DNA from: Sneathiella sp.
Lineage (GTDB): Bacteria > Pseudomonadota > Alphaproteobacteria > Sneathiellales > Sneathiellaceae
Assembly: GCA_002732675.1 (NCBI GenBank)
Contig: NVRR01000040.1
Span: 1 to 15,570 of the forward strand
Direction of reading: 5' to 3'
Length of the DNA stretch: 15,570 nucleotides
The position numbers were made by a program, and so were the translations under genes. The notes below the pieces were generated by a model. The model searched no databases and was not told the DNA's origin. It saw only the letters and a list, made by a program, of their open reading frames with translations. This document shows, in pieces, positions 1 to 8,003 of the stretch (its first letter is position 1; every line of letters begins with the position of its first letter).

Positions 1-554
1 GGGTACAGCCATGGACCAACAGGCATTTGCTGAGCGAGGGCGCGCCGAAGGTCATCTACGCCATCACCATTGAGCGCCGAAACCATAAAGGTATCGTCAA
101 AGATTTCCTGCTCCGACAGGGCTTGCGTCAGCCCAAGCAACGTATCGCGTTTGATGATATCAATTTTGTTAAGGATAACATGGGCCCGCCGCCCGTATTT
201 TTTCAAGCCGTCGATAATGCGTTGGACATCCTTGGTGATCCCCTTGACCGCATCAATGATCAGGGCGACTTTGTCCGCATCCTGTGCACCGGTCCAGGCG
301 GCGTCGACCATGGCTTTTTCCAGACGCCTTGACGGCTTGAATATTCCCGGAGTATCGACAAAAATAATCTGGCTCTTCCCCTCAATAGCTATCGCCGTCA
401 CCCGGGCCCGCGTCGTCTGCACTTTCGGCGTGACAATCGCAATTTTTGCCCCAACGAGCTGATTGAGCAATGTAGATTTGCCGGCATTCGTCGCCCCGAT
501 CAAAGCAACATAGCCACATCGGGTATCACCTGTGTCTTTTAGAATTTCAGTCAC
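1..554 (-). CDS. era: GTPase Era, ribosome maturation (partial, C-terminus outside window)
   Basis: Era is an essential GTPase that binds the 3' end of 16S rRNA and assists 30S subunit assembly. The visible 184 residues are the GTPase domain. The P-loop GATNAGKST is at residues 20-28, a TTRARV switch I segment at 47-52, DTPG at 67-70, NKID at 129-132 and SAL at 159-161. The C-terminal KH RNA-binding domain is beyond the left edge. The start is a GTG at 554 that overlaps the last codons of rnc by 8 nt (rnc stops at 547). No ATG fits before the conserved TRCGYVALIG segment. The rnc-era pairing is conserved in bacteria and suggests translational coupling. Family assignment is near certain; the GTG start is inferred from position. 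Confidence 0.96.
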   Translation of the reverse strand, partial: MTEILKDTGDTRCGYVALIGATNAGKSTLLNQLVGAKIAIVTPKVQTTRARVTAIAIEGKSQIIFVDTPGIFKPSRRLEKAMVDAAWTGAQDADKVALIIDAVKGITKDVQRIIDGLKKYGRRAHVILNKIDIIKRDTLLGLTQALSEQEIFDDTFMVSALNGDGVDDLRRALAQQMPVGPWLY

Positions 555-1245
555 CTTGAAGGTCCTTCAACATTTTTCTCGCTGCTTCCTGCTCTGCTGT
601 CCGTTTGGAGGAGCCATGCCCAACAGAAGGGGCTCTCCCCTCCGCTCCTACTTCTACCGTAAAATGCGGACTATGATCCGGCCCTGTCTCCTCGACAACT
701 GTATAAACAGGCAGGATTTTCCCGTTCTTTGCCAGCCATTCCTGAAGCGCCGATTTCGCATCTTTTTGTGAGGCGTCTTCGCGCTCAAAGCGCTGCCACC
801 ATCGGGATTTAATAAAACTCCGGGCAACAGAGAAACCACCATCGAGGTAAAGAGCCGCAATGACGGCCTCCGTTACATCTTCCAAAATAGCTGGGTTTTC
901 AAGGCCGCCATTGGCCACCAGATCATCTGCCATTCTGATAAAGGCGTCCAGCCCCATTTCCTCTGCAATTTCCGCCAGAGTTTCGCGCCTGACTTGCGCA
1001 TTATAACGGCGGGACAGCTGGCCCGCGTCCGCTGTATCAAAACGCCGAAACAGCTCGTCACTAATGGCGAGCCCTAAGACCCGGTCCCCAAGGAATTCCA
1101 GCCGTTCATAATCTGTCTGCGCCTTGTTCTGTCGCCGCCCTTTGGTCAGCGAAGAATGCGTCAGCGCCGCCTCCAGCAATGATATGTCCTTGAACTCATG
1201 ATCCAGAATTGTCATGAGTTCCTGTATCGGGCGTTGTCGTTTCAT
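547..1245 (-). CDS. rnc: Ribonuclease III
   Basis: This double-strand-specific endoribonuclease processes rRNA precursors and some mRNAs. The nuclease domain shows the signature ERLEFLGDRVL, with metal-binding E47, E50 and D54, and the second acidic pair D123/E126 in EDVTEAVIAALYLDGG. A double-stranded RNA-binding domain fills about residues 160-230 (DAKSALQEWLAKNG, then SSKRTAEQEAARKML). All catalytic residues are present. I chose the ATG at 1245, which overlaps the lepB stop as ATGA and gives 232 residues, a normal family length. An in-frame ATG at 1275 would add ten residues inside lepB. Neither has a strong ribosome site, so translation probably depends on coupling to lepB. Downstream, era overlaps the end of the gene by 8 nt. 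Confidence 0.96.
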   Translation of the reverse strand: MKRQRPIQELMTILDHEFKDISLLEAALTHSSLTKGRRQNKAQTDYERLEFLGDRVLGLAISDELFRRFDTADAGQLSRRYNAQVRRETLAEIAEEMGLDAFIRMADDLVANGGLENPAILEDVTEAVIAALYLDGGFSVARSFIKSRWWQRFEREDASQKDAKSALQEWLAKNGKILPVYTVVEETGPDHSPHFTVEVGAEGRAPSVGHGSSKRTAEQEAARKMLKDLQGD

Positions 1246-1994
1246 CCGCTCAACGGAGTGAATATTCTGTTCCATCGAATGGCAAGCGGATATTTCCAGA
1301 TTTCATACCATTCAGCTGAGCCATCCAGCGACATAAAGATAATCTCCGCCCGGCCAACAAGATTTTCAAACGGGATATAACCAACGTGGGTCAGAACCCG
1401 GCTATCTGTGGAATTATCGCGATTGTCGCCCATGCCAAAGACATGTCCGTCCGGCACGGTATAAACATTCGTGTTATCCAGCCCGCCCAAATCTGTATAA
1501 TTGAGCGTATAATAAGTACGGCCGCTGGGGAGGGTTTCGCGATATTGGGCGATCCTCCTGGTATCTCCGGAATGGTTACGTTCAACAAAATCCTCAACCC
1601 GTTCACGCTTTATTGCCTTGCCGTTCAGATGCAGAAAACCATTGATCATTTGCAGCTTGTCGCCGGGCAGACCGACAATGCGCTTGATATAGTCTATGGG
1701 CTCACCAATCGGTTTCTTGAAGACAGCGACATCGCCACGCTTTGGCATCTCCCCAAAAATACGCCCTGAAATTGGACCTAGGCTAAAGGGGAAAGAATGG
1801 CGGCTATACCCATAGGAGAATTTTGAGACAAAAAGATAATCGCCAACCATCAGGGTCGGAAGCATGGATTCAGAAGGGATTTTGAACGGCTCATAGGCAA
1901 ATGTTCTGACGACAACAGCAATGAGGACCGCATAAATAATCGTCCGGATGGTTTCCCCAATCCCGCCTTTTGCCTTCGCTGTAGCTTCCTTCAT
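1242..1994 (-). CDS. lepB: Signal peptidase I
   Basis: This inner-membrane serine peptidase removes signal peptides from exported proteins. One transmembrane segment lies near the N-terminus (about residues 16-33, IRTIIYAVLIAVVVRTFAY). The family boxes follow in order: IPSESM with nucleophile S43, RGDVAVFK, YIKRIVGLPGD with general base K104, and GMGDNRDNSTDSR near 187-199. Both residues of the Ser/Lys dyad are present. I prefer the ATG at 1994 because GGA lies seven bases upstream, giving 250 residues. An ATG at 2006 and a TTG at 2030 are also in frame but lack a good ribosome site. It follows acpS after a gap of about 97 bp and couples to rnc through an ATGA overlap. Confidence 0.95.
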   Translation of the reverse strand: MKEATAKAKGGIGETIRTIIYAVLIAVVVRTFAYEPFKIPSESMLPTLMVGDYLFVSKFSYGYSRHSFPFSLGPISGRIFGEMPKRGDVAVFKKPIGEPIDYIKRIVGLPGDKLQMINGFLHLNGKAIKRERVEDFVERNHSGDTRRIAQYRETLPSGRTYYTLNYTDLGGLDNTNVYTVPDGHVFGMGDNRDNSTDSRVLTHVGYIPFENLVGRAEIIFMSLDGSAEWYEIWKYPLAIRWNRIFTPLSG

Positions 1995-2052
1995 ACCATA
2001 TTCCATACTGTTAAAATAAAGGCTCTTCAATTACACGAACGGCGCGCCCAGG

Positions 2053-2088
2053 CAACCAATTTTCAGGCTTCACTTGCAATAGTGGTTG
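2053..2088. repeat. Inverted repeat in acpS-lepB gap
   Basis: CAACCA at 2053-2058 is matched by TGGTTG at 2083-2088, with a small nested CACT/AGTG pair at about 2071-2084. On the transcribed minus strand this could fold just after the acpS stop. No T-run follows, so it does not look like an intrinsic terminator. It lies in the widest gap of the rpoZ-to-era block below rsh and may be an RNA processing or stability element. The arms are short, so chance is possible. Confidence 0.25.
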
Positions 2089-2091
2089 ATT

Positions 2092-2493
2092 TCATTTTTC
2101 AGGAATGGCGAAGATCAGGACAAACGCCTGAGCCTGTGGCGGCTCATCCGTAAGGGTCAAATGGATTTCCGCTTTCATACCCGCGGGCGTAATTCGGTTT
2201 AACTGTTCAAGCGCCCCGCCCGTCAAAAGCATCGTCGGTTTTCCGGTGGGTAAATTAATGACACCCATATCCCGCCAGAAGACACCTTTTCGAAACCCTG
2301 TTCCAAGCGCCTTAGAGCAGGCTTCCTTGGCAGCATATCTTTTGGCGTAGGATTCCACCCGATTGAGACGCTTTTCGGATTTGGTAACCTCTATATCTGT
2401 GTAAATGCGGTCAATGAACCGCTGGCCAAAACGGTCAAGGGTCTTCTCGATACGCCGGATATCGATGATGTCATTGCCGATCCCCAATATCAA
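2092..2493 (-). CDS. acpS: Holo-[acyl-carrier-protein] synthase
   Basis: AcpS transfers the 4'-phosphopantetheine of coenzyme A to a serine of acyl carrier protein, activating it for fatty acid synthesis. The protein begins [16 protein letters not shown], with Mg ligand D8. The second signature is [16 protein letters not shown], with E57. The length of 133 residues is typical. The start is a TTG at 2493, chosen because AAGGA lies seven bases upstream and because the family begins directly with I-x-G-I-G-x-D. The frame stays open to 2550, but that extension would run into pdxJ and has no homologous look. pdxJ ends 28 bp upstream. Pairing with pdxJ is common in Proteobacteria. Confidence 0.95.
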   Translation of the reverse strand: MILGIGNDIIDIRRIEKTLDRFGQRFIDRIYTDIEVTKSEKRLNRVESYAKRYAAKEACSKALGTGFRKGVFWRDMGVINLPTGKPTMLLTGGALEQLNRITPAGMKAEIHLTLTDEPPQAQAFVLIFAIPEK

Positions 2494-2512
2494 AAAGCTA
2501 TCCTTTTTCCAA
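2480..2512 (-). promoter_or_regulatory. Ribosome binding site and TTG start of acpS
   Basis: On the minus strand the run AAAAAGGA is followed by seven bases (TAGCTTT) and then TTG ATA TTG GGG, encoding M-I-L-G. The strong, well-spaced Shine-Dalgarno sequence decides for this TTG over the other in-frame candidates further upstream. Confidence 0.6.
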
Positions 2513-2521
2513 ATGCCATGG

Positions 2522-3265
2522 CTATGCAACAACCTGACTGCGCGCTTCATTCATAAGCCGCCGCATCTTAAGGATTGTAGTTTCCAATCCAACAAAAATA
2601 GCTTCACCAATCAGGAAATGGCCGATATTCAACTCGACAATGGTCGGGATCGCAGCAACAGGGCCAACTGTGTCATATGTCAGCCCGTGTCCGGCGTGAC
2701 ACTCAAGGCCCATTTCCTCTGCCAGTGCCGCCGCCTGGATAATGCGTTCAAGTTCGCTCTGGCGCTTCATGCTATCGGTCGTATCGCAATAGGCGCCGAC
2801 ATGAAGCTCGACAATATCAGCACTAAGCCGTGCCGCCGCCTCCATCTGTTTTGGATCGGGCTCAATGAACAACGAAACACGGATACCCGCTTCCTTCAGG
2901 CTCGTGACATAGCTCTGCAGGACATTATGTCCGCCTGCAACATCCAAACCGCCTTCTGTGGTTCTTTCCTCGCGTTTTTCAGGGACCAGGCAACTGGCAT
3001 GGGGTTTATGGCTGAGCGCTATTTCCAGCATCTCATCCGTTGCTGCCATTTCAAAGTTCAGTGGGATGGTAAGTTCGGCGGTAAGACGGGTCATATCATA
3101 ATCGCTGATATGGCGACGGTCTTCGCGCAAATGCGCCGTCAAACCATCGGCACCGGCTGCCTCTGCTATTTTGGCAGCACGCAGCGGATCCGGATGAGCG
3201 CCGCCCCGTGCGTTACGGATCGTTGCTACATGATCAATGTTGATCCCAAGACGCAGTTCTCTCAT
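2522..3265 (-). CDS. pdxJ: Pyridoxine 5'-phosphate synthase
   Basis: PdxJ condenses 3-amino-2-oxopropyl phosphate with 1-deoxy-D-xylulose 5-phosphate, the ring-closing step of the DXP-dependent vitamin B6 pathway. The 247-residue TIM-barrel protein opens with [18 protein letters not shown] (N9, D11, H12). It has [10 protein letters not shown] with H45, E48, R49 and H52, then NFEMA with E72, and GHGL with H193. These match the known active-site residues. The ATG at 3265 overlaps the stop of the preceding DUF2062 gene as ATGA, and GAGG precedes it closely. It belongs to the rpoZ-to-era transcription unit and is followed by acpS. Confidence 0.97.
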   Translation of the reverse strand: MRELRLGINIDHVATIRNARGGAHPDPLRAAKIAEAAGADGLTAHLREDRRHISDYDMTRLTAELTIPLNFEMAATDEMLEIALSHKPHASCLVPEKREERTTEGGLDVAGGHNVLQSYVTSLKEAGIRVSLFIEPDPKQMEAAARLSADIVELHVGAYCDTTDSMKRQSELERIIQAAALAEEMGLECHAGHGLTYDTVGPVAAIPTIVELNIGHFLIGEAIFVGLETTILKMRRLMNEARSQVVA

Positions 3266-3882
3266 TTTTCCTCTGCTCCCGCATTATCGCTATCGCTTTT
3301 GCCTTCAATATTATTATTCTGACGCGCAAATCCAATCAATTTCGCCCGCTTCGCGTGAAATTTACGAATGATCGCCCGCAAAGGGTAGAAGAAAATGAAC
3401 CAGACAATCACGGCAATCGGCAAACACGAAACCAGCATGGGGTGGATAACATCGAAGAAAATATGCGATACTTGATGCCATTCCCCGTCCCAAAGCTTGT
3501 CGAAGAAAAACGTCATGGTTGCTTCGTTAAACGAGCCCTGACCGTCATCATGACCCAACATCCAATGACCAACGTTGTAAAGCAATGTCCAGATAAAAGG
3601 GAAAGTCCAAGGATTACCGATGGCTGTACCTAAGGCAGATGCAATAATATTGGCGCGGAATATCCAGGCCAGCAATCCACTAAGAATAAAATGCAGGCCA
3701 ATAAACGGCGTGAAGGAGACGGCGGCGCCAAAGGCGAAGCCTGCGGCGAGCGAATACGGTGTCCCGGGAAGCCTGGCGAGACGATATCCCACATATTTTG
3801 ACGATCTTTTGAAGCCGATTGACGGCCAGAAAAAATCGCCTACCTGGCGGGCTCGCGAAATTTTTTTACGGCGTTGGAACAT
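3262..3882 (-). CDS. DUF2062 family inner-membrane protein
   Basis: This 206-residue protein begins with a basic stretch ([13 protein letters not shown]) and has three or four hydrophobic segments: about 45-62 ([19 protein letters not shown]), about 64-80, about 89-105 and about 150-168 ([19 protein letters not shown]). The GxAxGxxxSFTPFxGLH and GNPWTFP patterns match DUF2062, a membrane family of unknown biochemical role that is often found beside pdxJ, acpS or pyrE in Alphaproteobacteria. It starts 17 bp after pyrE with AAGGG just upstream and overlaps pdxJ by ATGA, so it is co-translated with metabolic genes. Some relatives are fused to glycosyltransferase-like domains, but none is present here. 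Function is unknown. Confidence 0.85.
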   Translation of the reverse strand: MFQRRKKISRARQVGDFFWPSIGFKRSSKYVGYRLARLPGTPYSLAAGFAFGAAVSFTPFIGLHFILSGLLAWIFRANIIASALGTAIGNPWTFPFIWTLLYNVGHWMLGHDDGQGSFNEATMTFFFDKLWDGEWHQVSHIFFDVIHPMLVSCLPIAVIVWFIFFYPLRAIIRKFHAKRAKLIGFARQNNNIEGKSDSDNAGAEEK

Positions 3883-3899
3883 TCCACCCTTACTCGCTT

Positions 3900-4487
3900 T
3901 TAAACTATGCTACGACTGCCGGGCTTCACCGCTGGCGTTGCCGCAAGCTCCGGCGGCAGATTGTTCAGATCATACGTTTTGACATCCATCTTCATCAGGG
4001 AAATGAGCGGAACCCCGACGTCCGCTGTTCCGTTCGACCGGTCGATCAGGCATGTTGCCCCAATCACATGTCCCCCTGCCACCTTTATGGCATCGATGCA
4101 TTCCAGGCTTGATTTGCCGGTTGTGACGATATCTTCGGACATAATGATCCGGGCGCCTTTCGGGATTTCAAATCCGCGCCGTAGGGTAAAGAGACTGTTT
4201 TCACGCTCCGTAAAAATACCCGGAACGCCGAGCTGGCGGGCCATTTCATAGCCAACAATCACCCCGCCCATTGCCGGAGAGACCACCATATCGACAGAAT
4301 TTACACCGAATGTCGCGATGACCTTCCTGGCGAGTTCTCCGCACAGGATTGCCGCGCGATCCGGATGCATCAGCACTTTTGCGCATTGCAGATAGCGATC
4401 AGAATGCAACCCGGAGCTTAAGAGGAAATGGCCTTCCAGCAGCGCATCGGTTTCCCTAAAATGGGATAATATCTCGTCGTCAGTCAT
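3900..4487 (-). CDS. pyrE: Orotate phosphoribosyltransferase
   Basis: PyrE joins orotate to PRPP to make orotidine 5'-monophosphate in de novo pyrimidine synthesis. The 195-residue protein has the PRPP-binding motif RIIMSEDIVTTGKS at 113-126, with the two acidic residues E118-D119. It also has SSGLHSDRY at 24-32, SPAMGGVIVGYE at 70-81, and FTERE...LRRGFEI with basic substrate-binding residues at about 92-107. The start ATG at 4487 has AAGGG about six bases upstream. It lies 18 bp after rsh, so pyrimidine synthesis sits directly downstream of the (p)ppGpp enzyme in one unit. This close linkage is usual in several alphaproteobacterial lineages. Confidence 0.96.
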   Translation of the reverse strand: MTDDEILSHFRETDALLEGHFLLSSGLHSDRYLQCAKVLMHPDRAAILCGELARKVIATFGVNSVDMVVSPAMGGVIVGYEMARQLGVPGIFTERENSLFTLRRGFEIPKGARIIMSEDIVTTGKSSLECIDAIKVAGGHVIGATCLIDRSNGTADVGVPLISLMKMDVKTYDLNNLPPELAATPAVKPGSRSIV

Positions 4488-4505
4488 TTTTAGCCCTTAT
4501 TTGCC

Positions 4506-6671
4506 TCAACCTGTAGCACGGTCAACGGAACTGACCACAGGGTCCGCCCGCAACGCCGCAATAATATTTGTCAGATGCCGCACATCCTGAACCTGGATAT
4601 CAACCAGCATCTCGAAAAAATCTTGACTGCGGTTGGAAATACGTAAGTTATTTATGTTGCCATTATTTGACGCGATGGTCGATGTGATACTGGAAAGCGC
4701 GCCGGGCTCATTCGCCATGATGACGGAAATACGGCCCACCGGGCTCGCCCCTTCCTGGTTCTCGGCATCCCAGGACACATCCAGCCACCTCTCCGGTACC
4801 TCTGAAAACTGCTCCAGCGTATCACAGTCGATTGTATGGATCGTGACCCCGCGGCCCGTACTGACAATCCCGACAATGCGATCTCCGGGTAATGGATGAC
4901 AGCATCCCGCCAGATGCATTGCCATGCCAGGAATAAGACCGCGAATAGGAATCGCCAAGTCGCCTTTTTTACCCTTTTTGCCTTTCTTGGCACTGATTTT
5001 TCCGACGGAAGCCGCATTTTCCGCTTCTTTCCGCCTTTCGCCAGGGAAAATAACATCAATCAGCTGGCGTCCCGTCCGCGTGCCGTCTCCCAGCATGCAA
5101 TAGACATCACTAATATCGCCAAGGTCCCATATCTTGATCGCTGCCTGAAGGGCCTTTTCAGCAAATTTCTTGCCCTCCATGCGAAAGGCTTTTTCGGCGA
5201 TTGCCTTACCCAGCTCAACATATTGATCACGCTGTTTCATCCGGGTAAATCGCCGGATTGCGGATCGGGCCTTGCCGCTCACAACAAAACTTTCCCATGT
5301 CGGCGACGGCGTCTGGTTTTTAGATCTCAGGATTTCAACCTGGTCACCATTGCGCAGGACAGTTCTGAGCGGCACAAGTCGCCCATTGATCTTGGAACCG
5401 ACACAGGTATTCCCCACATCTGTATGGACGGCGTAGGCAAAATCCACGGGGCTGCTACCAGCGGGCAGTGAAATCAGATCCCCTTTCGGCGAAAAGCAAA
5501 AAACCTGATCCTGGAACATGCTGAGCTTGGTATTTTCCAAGAACTCGTCGGGATCAACAGCGTTCTCCAGAATTTCAAGCAATTCCCGGAGCCAGCGATA
5601 ATGCTTCCCCTCCTTCACACTTTTGCCGGTGCTTTCCTTATATTGCCAATGTGCAGCCACCCCATATTCATTGATTTCATGCATTTTTCGGGTGCGGATC
5701 TGCACTTCAATGCGCTGCCGTTCGGGGCCGATGATGGTGGTATGCAAGGACTGATAATTATTACGCTTCGGGATCGAGATATAATCCTTGAACCGTCCCG
5801 GCACCATGGAATATTTCGCGTGCAAGACGCCAAGGACGTGATAGCAATCCTCTATACTGTCGACGACAACGCGAAAAGCGATGATGTCGGAGAGCTGCTC
5901 GAAGGAGACATTATTTTTCTCCATCTTGCGCCAAATTGAATAGAAACGTTTTTCCCGGCCATAGATTTCCGTCTTAATCCCCGCCTCCGCCACATCGGCA
6001 TTTAACGCGCCAATAATATGCTCGACGAGGCCTTCGCCCTCTTCTCGCAAATAATCAAGTCGGCGTTTGATGGATTTCCTGGCTTCATTATTCAGTTCAA
6101 TAAAAGCGAGGTCTTCCAGATCATCGCGAAAGCTCTGCATGCCAATCCGCTCGGCAAGTGGCGCGTAAATTTCCATAGTTTCGGTCGCGATACGCTTGCG
6201 CTTTTCCGCATTTTTTATGAAATGCAAGGTCCGCATATTGTGCAGTCGATCCGCAAGTTTAACCAGCAATACCCTGATATCATTGGACATTGCGATCAGT
6301 AATTTTCGAAAATTCTCCGCCTGCTTTGTTCGGTCGGATTGTATTTCGAGCTGGGAAAGTTTGGTGACCCCGTCTACCAAAACGGCAATTTCGGGCCCGA
6401 ATATTTCTTCAATTTGCTCTTGCGTGGCCACCGTATCTTCTATGGTATCATGCAGAAGCGCCGTAATGATCGTCGCCATATCAAGCTTCAACTCGGTCAG
6501 AATACCGGCAACTTCAATCGGATGCGAGAAATACGGGTCGCCAGAGGCGCGCACCTGACTTCCATGGGCTTTTACGGTAAAAATATAGGCTCGGTTGAGC
6601 AAATCCTCATCGGCGTGCGGGTCATAGCTAAGCACACGTTCAACAAGTTCGACCTGACGCAACATCAGCAT
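4506..6671 (-). CDS. rsh: Bifunctional (p)ppGpp synthetase/hydrolase (RelA/SpoT homologue)
   Basis: Rsh makes and degrades the alarmone (p)ppGpp and drives the stringent response. Domains in order are: an HD hydrolase (about 30-180) with H50 and HDTIED at 74-79; a synthetase (about 235-345) with RFKD at 293-296, YQSLHTT and EVQIRT; TGS (about 388-448, FAYAVHTDVG); a conserved zinc-finger-like segment with GCCHP at 589-593; and ACT (about 646-718). The RFKD motif in place of ExDD and the intact HD residues point to a bifunctional enzyme, as expected for the single Rsh of most Alphaproteobacteria. A lysine-rich linker, KKGKKGKKG, lies at 562-570. The length of 721 is usual. The ATG at 6671 has only a weak AGG upstream; an ATG at 6665 is an alternative. 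Confidence 0.96.
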   Translation of the reverse strand: MLMLRQVELVERVLSYDPHADEDLLNRAYIFTVKAHGSQVRASGDPYFSHPIEVAGILTELKLDMATIITALLHDTIEDTVATQEQIEEIFGPEIAVLVDGVTKLSQLEIQSDRTKQAENFRKLLIAMSNDIRVLLVKLADRLHNMRTLHFIKNAEKRKRIATETMEIYAPLAERIGMQSFRDDLEDLAFIELNNEARKSIKRRLDYLREEGEGLVEHIIGALNADVAEAGIKTEIYGREKRFYSIWRKMEKNNVSFEQLSDIIAFRVVVDSIEDCYHVLGVLHAKYSMVPGRFKDYISIPKRNNYQSLHTTIIGPERQRIEVQIRTRKMHEINEYGVAAHWQYKESTGKSVKEGKHYRWLRELLEILENAVDPDEFLENTKLSMFQDQVFCFSPKGDLISLPAGSSPVDFAYAVHTDVGNTCVGSKINGRLVPLRTVLRNGDQVEILRSKNQTPSPTWESFVVSGKARSAIRRFTRMKQRDQYVELGKAIAEKAFRMEGKKFAEKALQAAIKIWDLGDISDVYCMLGDGTRTGRQLIDVIFPGERRKEAENAASVGKISAKKGKKGKKGDLAIPIRGLIPGMAMHLAGCCHPLPGDRIVGIVSTGRGVTIHTIDCDTLEQFSEVPERWLDVSWDAENQEGASPVGRISVIMANEPGALSSITSTIASNNGNINNLRISNRSQDFFEMLVDIQVQDVRHLTNIIAALRADPVVSSVDRATG

Positions 6672-6818
6672 ATAGGAGCCTGGTCAAGGCCGCGCAATTC
6701 GTGCGCAGCATCGGTTACAACAAAATATCGACTGCCCGGAAAATGAATATTCCCAGACAGCCATCTCGTTTTTATTTCAAACAGAAGTCGCGCGGGAAAG
6801 ATATTCCCTATGGTCTTC

Positions 6819-7226
6819 CTAGCTTTCCACAGTCGGTTCATCAGCCTTTACTTCTGCCGGGGACGCTTCACCTTCTTCTACTGCGCCAACTTCACCCGCA
6901 GAGAATGTCTCGCTTGCCGTGTTTTCCTGAATAACGCCCGCCCATTCATTGCTTGAACTCATCAGAGCCGCCATATTGTCTTCTTCCGGCTCATCAACTT
7001 CCACGCGGCGCTGTAGAGAATGAACAAGATTTGACCTTAGCTCGTCGATATCTATCGTGCCATCACCAAGTTCGCGCAGTGAAACAACAGGGTTTTTATC
7101 GTTGTCGCGATCCACGGTTAGCATAGAGCCCGCCGCAATCGCCCGCGCCCGTCGGGCCGCCAACAGAACGATGTCAAAACGGTTCGGAATTCTTTCAACG
7201 CAATCTTCAACAGTGACGCGTGCCAT
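6819..7226 (-). CDS. rpoZ: DNA-directed RNA polymerase omega subunit
   Basis: Omega is the small RNA polymerase subunit that aids folding and assembly of beta' and forms part of a ppGpp site in Proteobacteria. The N-terminus [28 protein letters not shown] is the family hallmark. After about residue 70 the protein becomes a glutamate-rich acidic tail (EVDEPEEDN, then [10 protein letters not shown]) to residue 135, longer than in gamma relatives. The ATG at 7226 is chosen because GGAG lies nine bases upstream; a TTG two codons earlier is too close to that site. It lies 147 bp ahead of rsh, the classic rpoZ-spoT/rsh arrangement, which fits a role in ppGpp sensing. Confidence 0.95.
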   Translation of the reverse strand: MARVTVEDCVERIPNRFDIVLLAARRARAIAAGSMLTVDRDNDKNPVVSLRELGDGTIDIDELRSNLVHSLQRRVEVDEPEEDNMAALMSSSNEWAGVIQENTASETFSAGEVGAVEEGEASPAEVKADEPTVES

Positions 7227-7266
7227 ATACAATTACTCCAAATGTATGTGATTTAGCTTACTACAT

Positions 7267-7295
7267 ATTCTTTTGTTCATCTGATAGCAAGTCAA
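7267..7295 (-). promoter_or_regulatory. Candidate sigma-70-type promoter for rpoZ
   Basis: On the minus strand TTGACT (7295-7290) is followed by a 17-bp spacer and AAGAAT (7272-7267), about 40 bp before the rpoZ start. The -35 matches five of six consensus bases and the -10 only four, so this is a modest candidate. It may let the growth operon fire independently of folK. Confidence 0.35.
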
Positions 7296-7310
7296 ACTGC
7301 CGTAAAATCT

Positions 7311-7332
7311 ACTGAAATTTGGCCTTTTCAGT
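7311..7332. repeat. Inverted repeat ACTGAAA/TTTCAGT upstream of rpoZ
   Basis: ACTGAAA at 7311-7317 pairs perfectly with TTTCAGT at 7326-7332 around an 8-base loop. It lies just upstream of the candidate rpoZ -35. No T-run follows on either strand, so an intrinsic terminator is unlikely. It shares the core TTTCAG with the next repeat. Confidence 0.4.
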
Positions 7333-7343
7333 CAATCACTCGC

Positions 7344-7380
7344 GATTTTCAGCCCACTGATCTCCAATGCTCTGAAAATC
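7344..7380. repeat. Inverted repeat GATTTTCAG/CTGAAAATC after folK
   Basis: GATTTTCAG at 7344-7352 is matched exactly by CTGAAAATC at 7372-7380, a 9-bp stem over a 19-base loop. It lies 28 bp beyond the folK stop. It could fold in the folK transcript as a 3'-end or processing structure, or be a paired protein site with the neighbouring ACTGAAA/TTTCAGT repeat. No T-run follows. Confidence 0.45.
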
Positions 7381-7408
7381 AACAGTCTCGCTGCACACAG
7401 AAGGCAAG

Positions 7409-7927
7409 CTAATCAGAGCTGTCGCCGGCGCGTAAAATCTTGAATTCCTGGCTTTCCGGGAGGATTTTTAGCAACTCCAGAGCACTTATCCCTGACACTG
7501 GATGGCGCCATTCCGGCGCGATCTCGGCGATCGGTGCCAAAACAAATGCACGGTACTGCATCAAAGGATGAGGAACAACCGGGCCATCTGACTGATTTTG
7601 GTTGTCGGTTATTTCACCATTAAAGGCAAGGAGATCGAGGTCGAGGACACGCGCTTCCCATTTTTCTCTTCTGATTCTCCCGAATTTTTTCTCGATATTT
7701 TGCAAGGTTTCAAGAGTTGTGCCTAATTTGCTATCTGACGAAATAGATATAACAGCATTTACAAACCAAGGCTGATCGGAACTTGGTACGGGCGCGGAAG
7801 AATACCAGCTTGAGTGGCGGATGACCGGGTAATTTTTCCCAATTTCCGTCACTGCCGCTAATAATGTATGAATGGGCGATCCGAATTCTGGATGATCCAA
7901 GTTCGCCCCAAGTCCAATCAGTATCAC
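7409..7927 (-). CDS. folK: 2-amino-4-hydroxy-6-hydroxymethyldihydropteridine pyrophosphokinase (HPPK)
   Basis: HPPK transfers pyrophosphate from ATP to 6-hydroxymethyl-dihydropterin in folate synthesis. The 172-residue protein begins MILIGLGANLD. It has the family segments SSWYSSAPVP and QPWFVNAV, the signature EARVLDLDLLAF (Mg ligands D96 and D98) and HPLMQYRAFVLAPIAEIAP near the end. It is a stand-alone enzyme with no FolB or FolP fusion. I prefer the GTG at 7927 because GAGGA lies seven bases upstream; a TTG two codons earlier is almost on top of that site. It is divergent from the NYN gene and lies 182 bp upstream of rpoZ, with which it may share some transcripts. Confidence 0.94.
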   Translation of the reverse strand: MILIGLGANLDHPEFGSPIHTLLAAVTEIGKNYPVIRHSSWYSSAPVPSSDQPWFVNAVISISSDSKLGTTLETLQNIEKKFGRIRREKWEARVLDLDLLAFNGEITDNQNQSDGPVVPHPLMQYRAFVLAPIAEIAPEWRHPVSGISALELLKILPESQEFKILRAGDSSD

Positions 7928-8003
7928 ATGCAAATCCTCAAATTCGGCAGTTACGCGTTGTCTTGAGCGCTTTTCTACATAAAAAAGACATGTTTATACA
8001 AAT

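Noticed and set aside
2405-3322. Long open frame on the plus strand (305 codons)
   Set aside because: It is antisense to pdxJ, whose active-site residues are all intact. The translation has no recognisable domain and reflects codon bias of the opposite strand.
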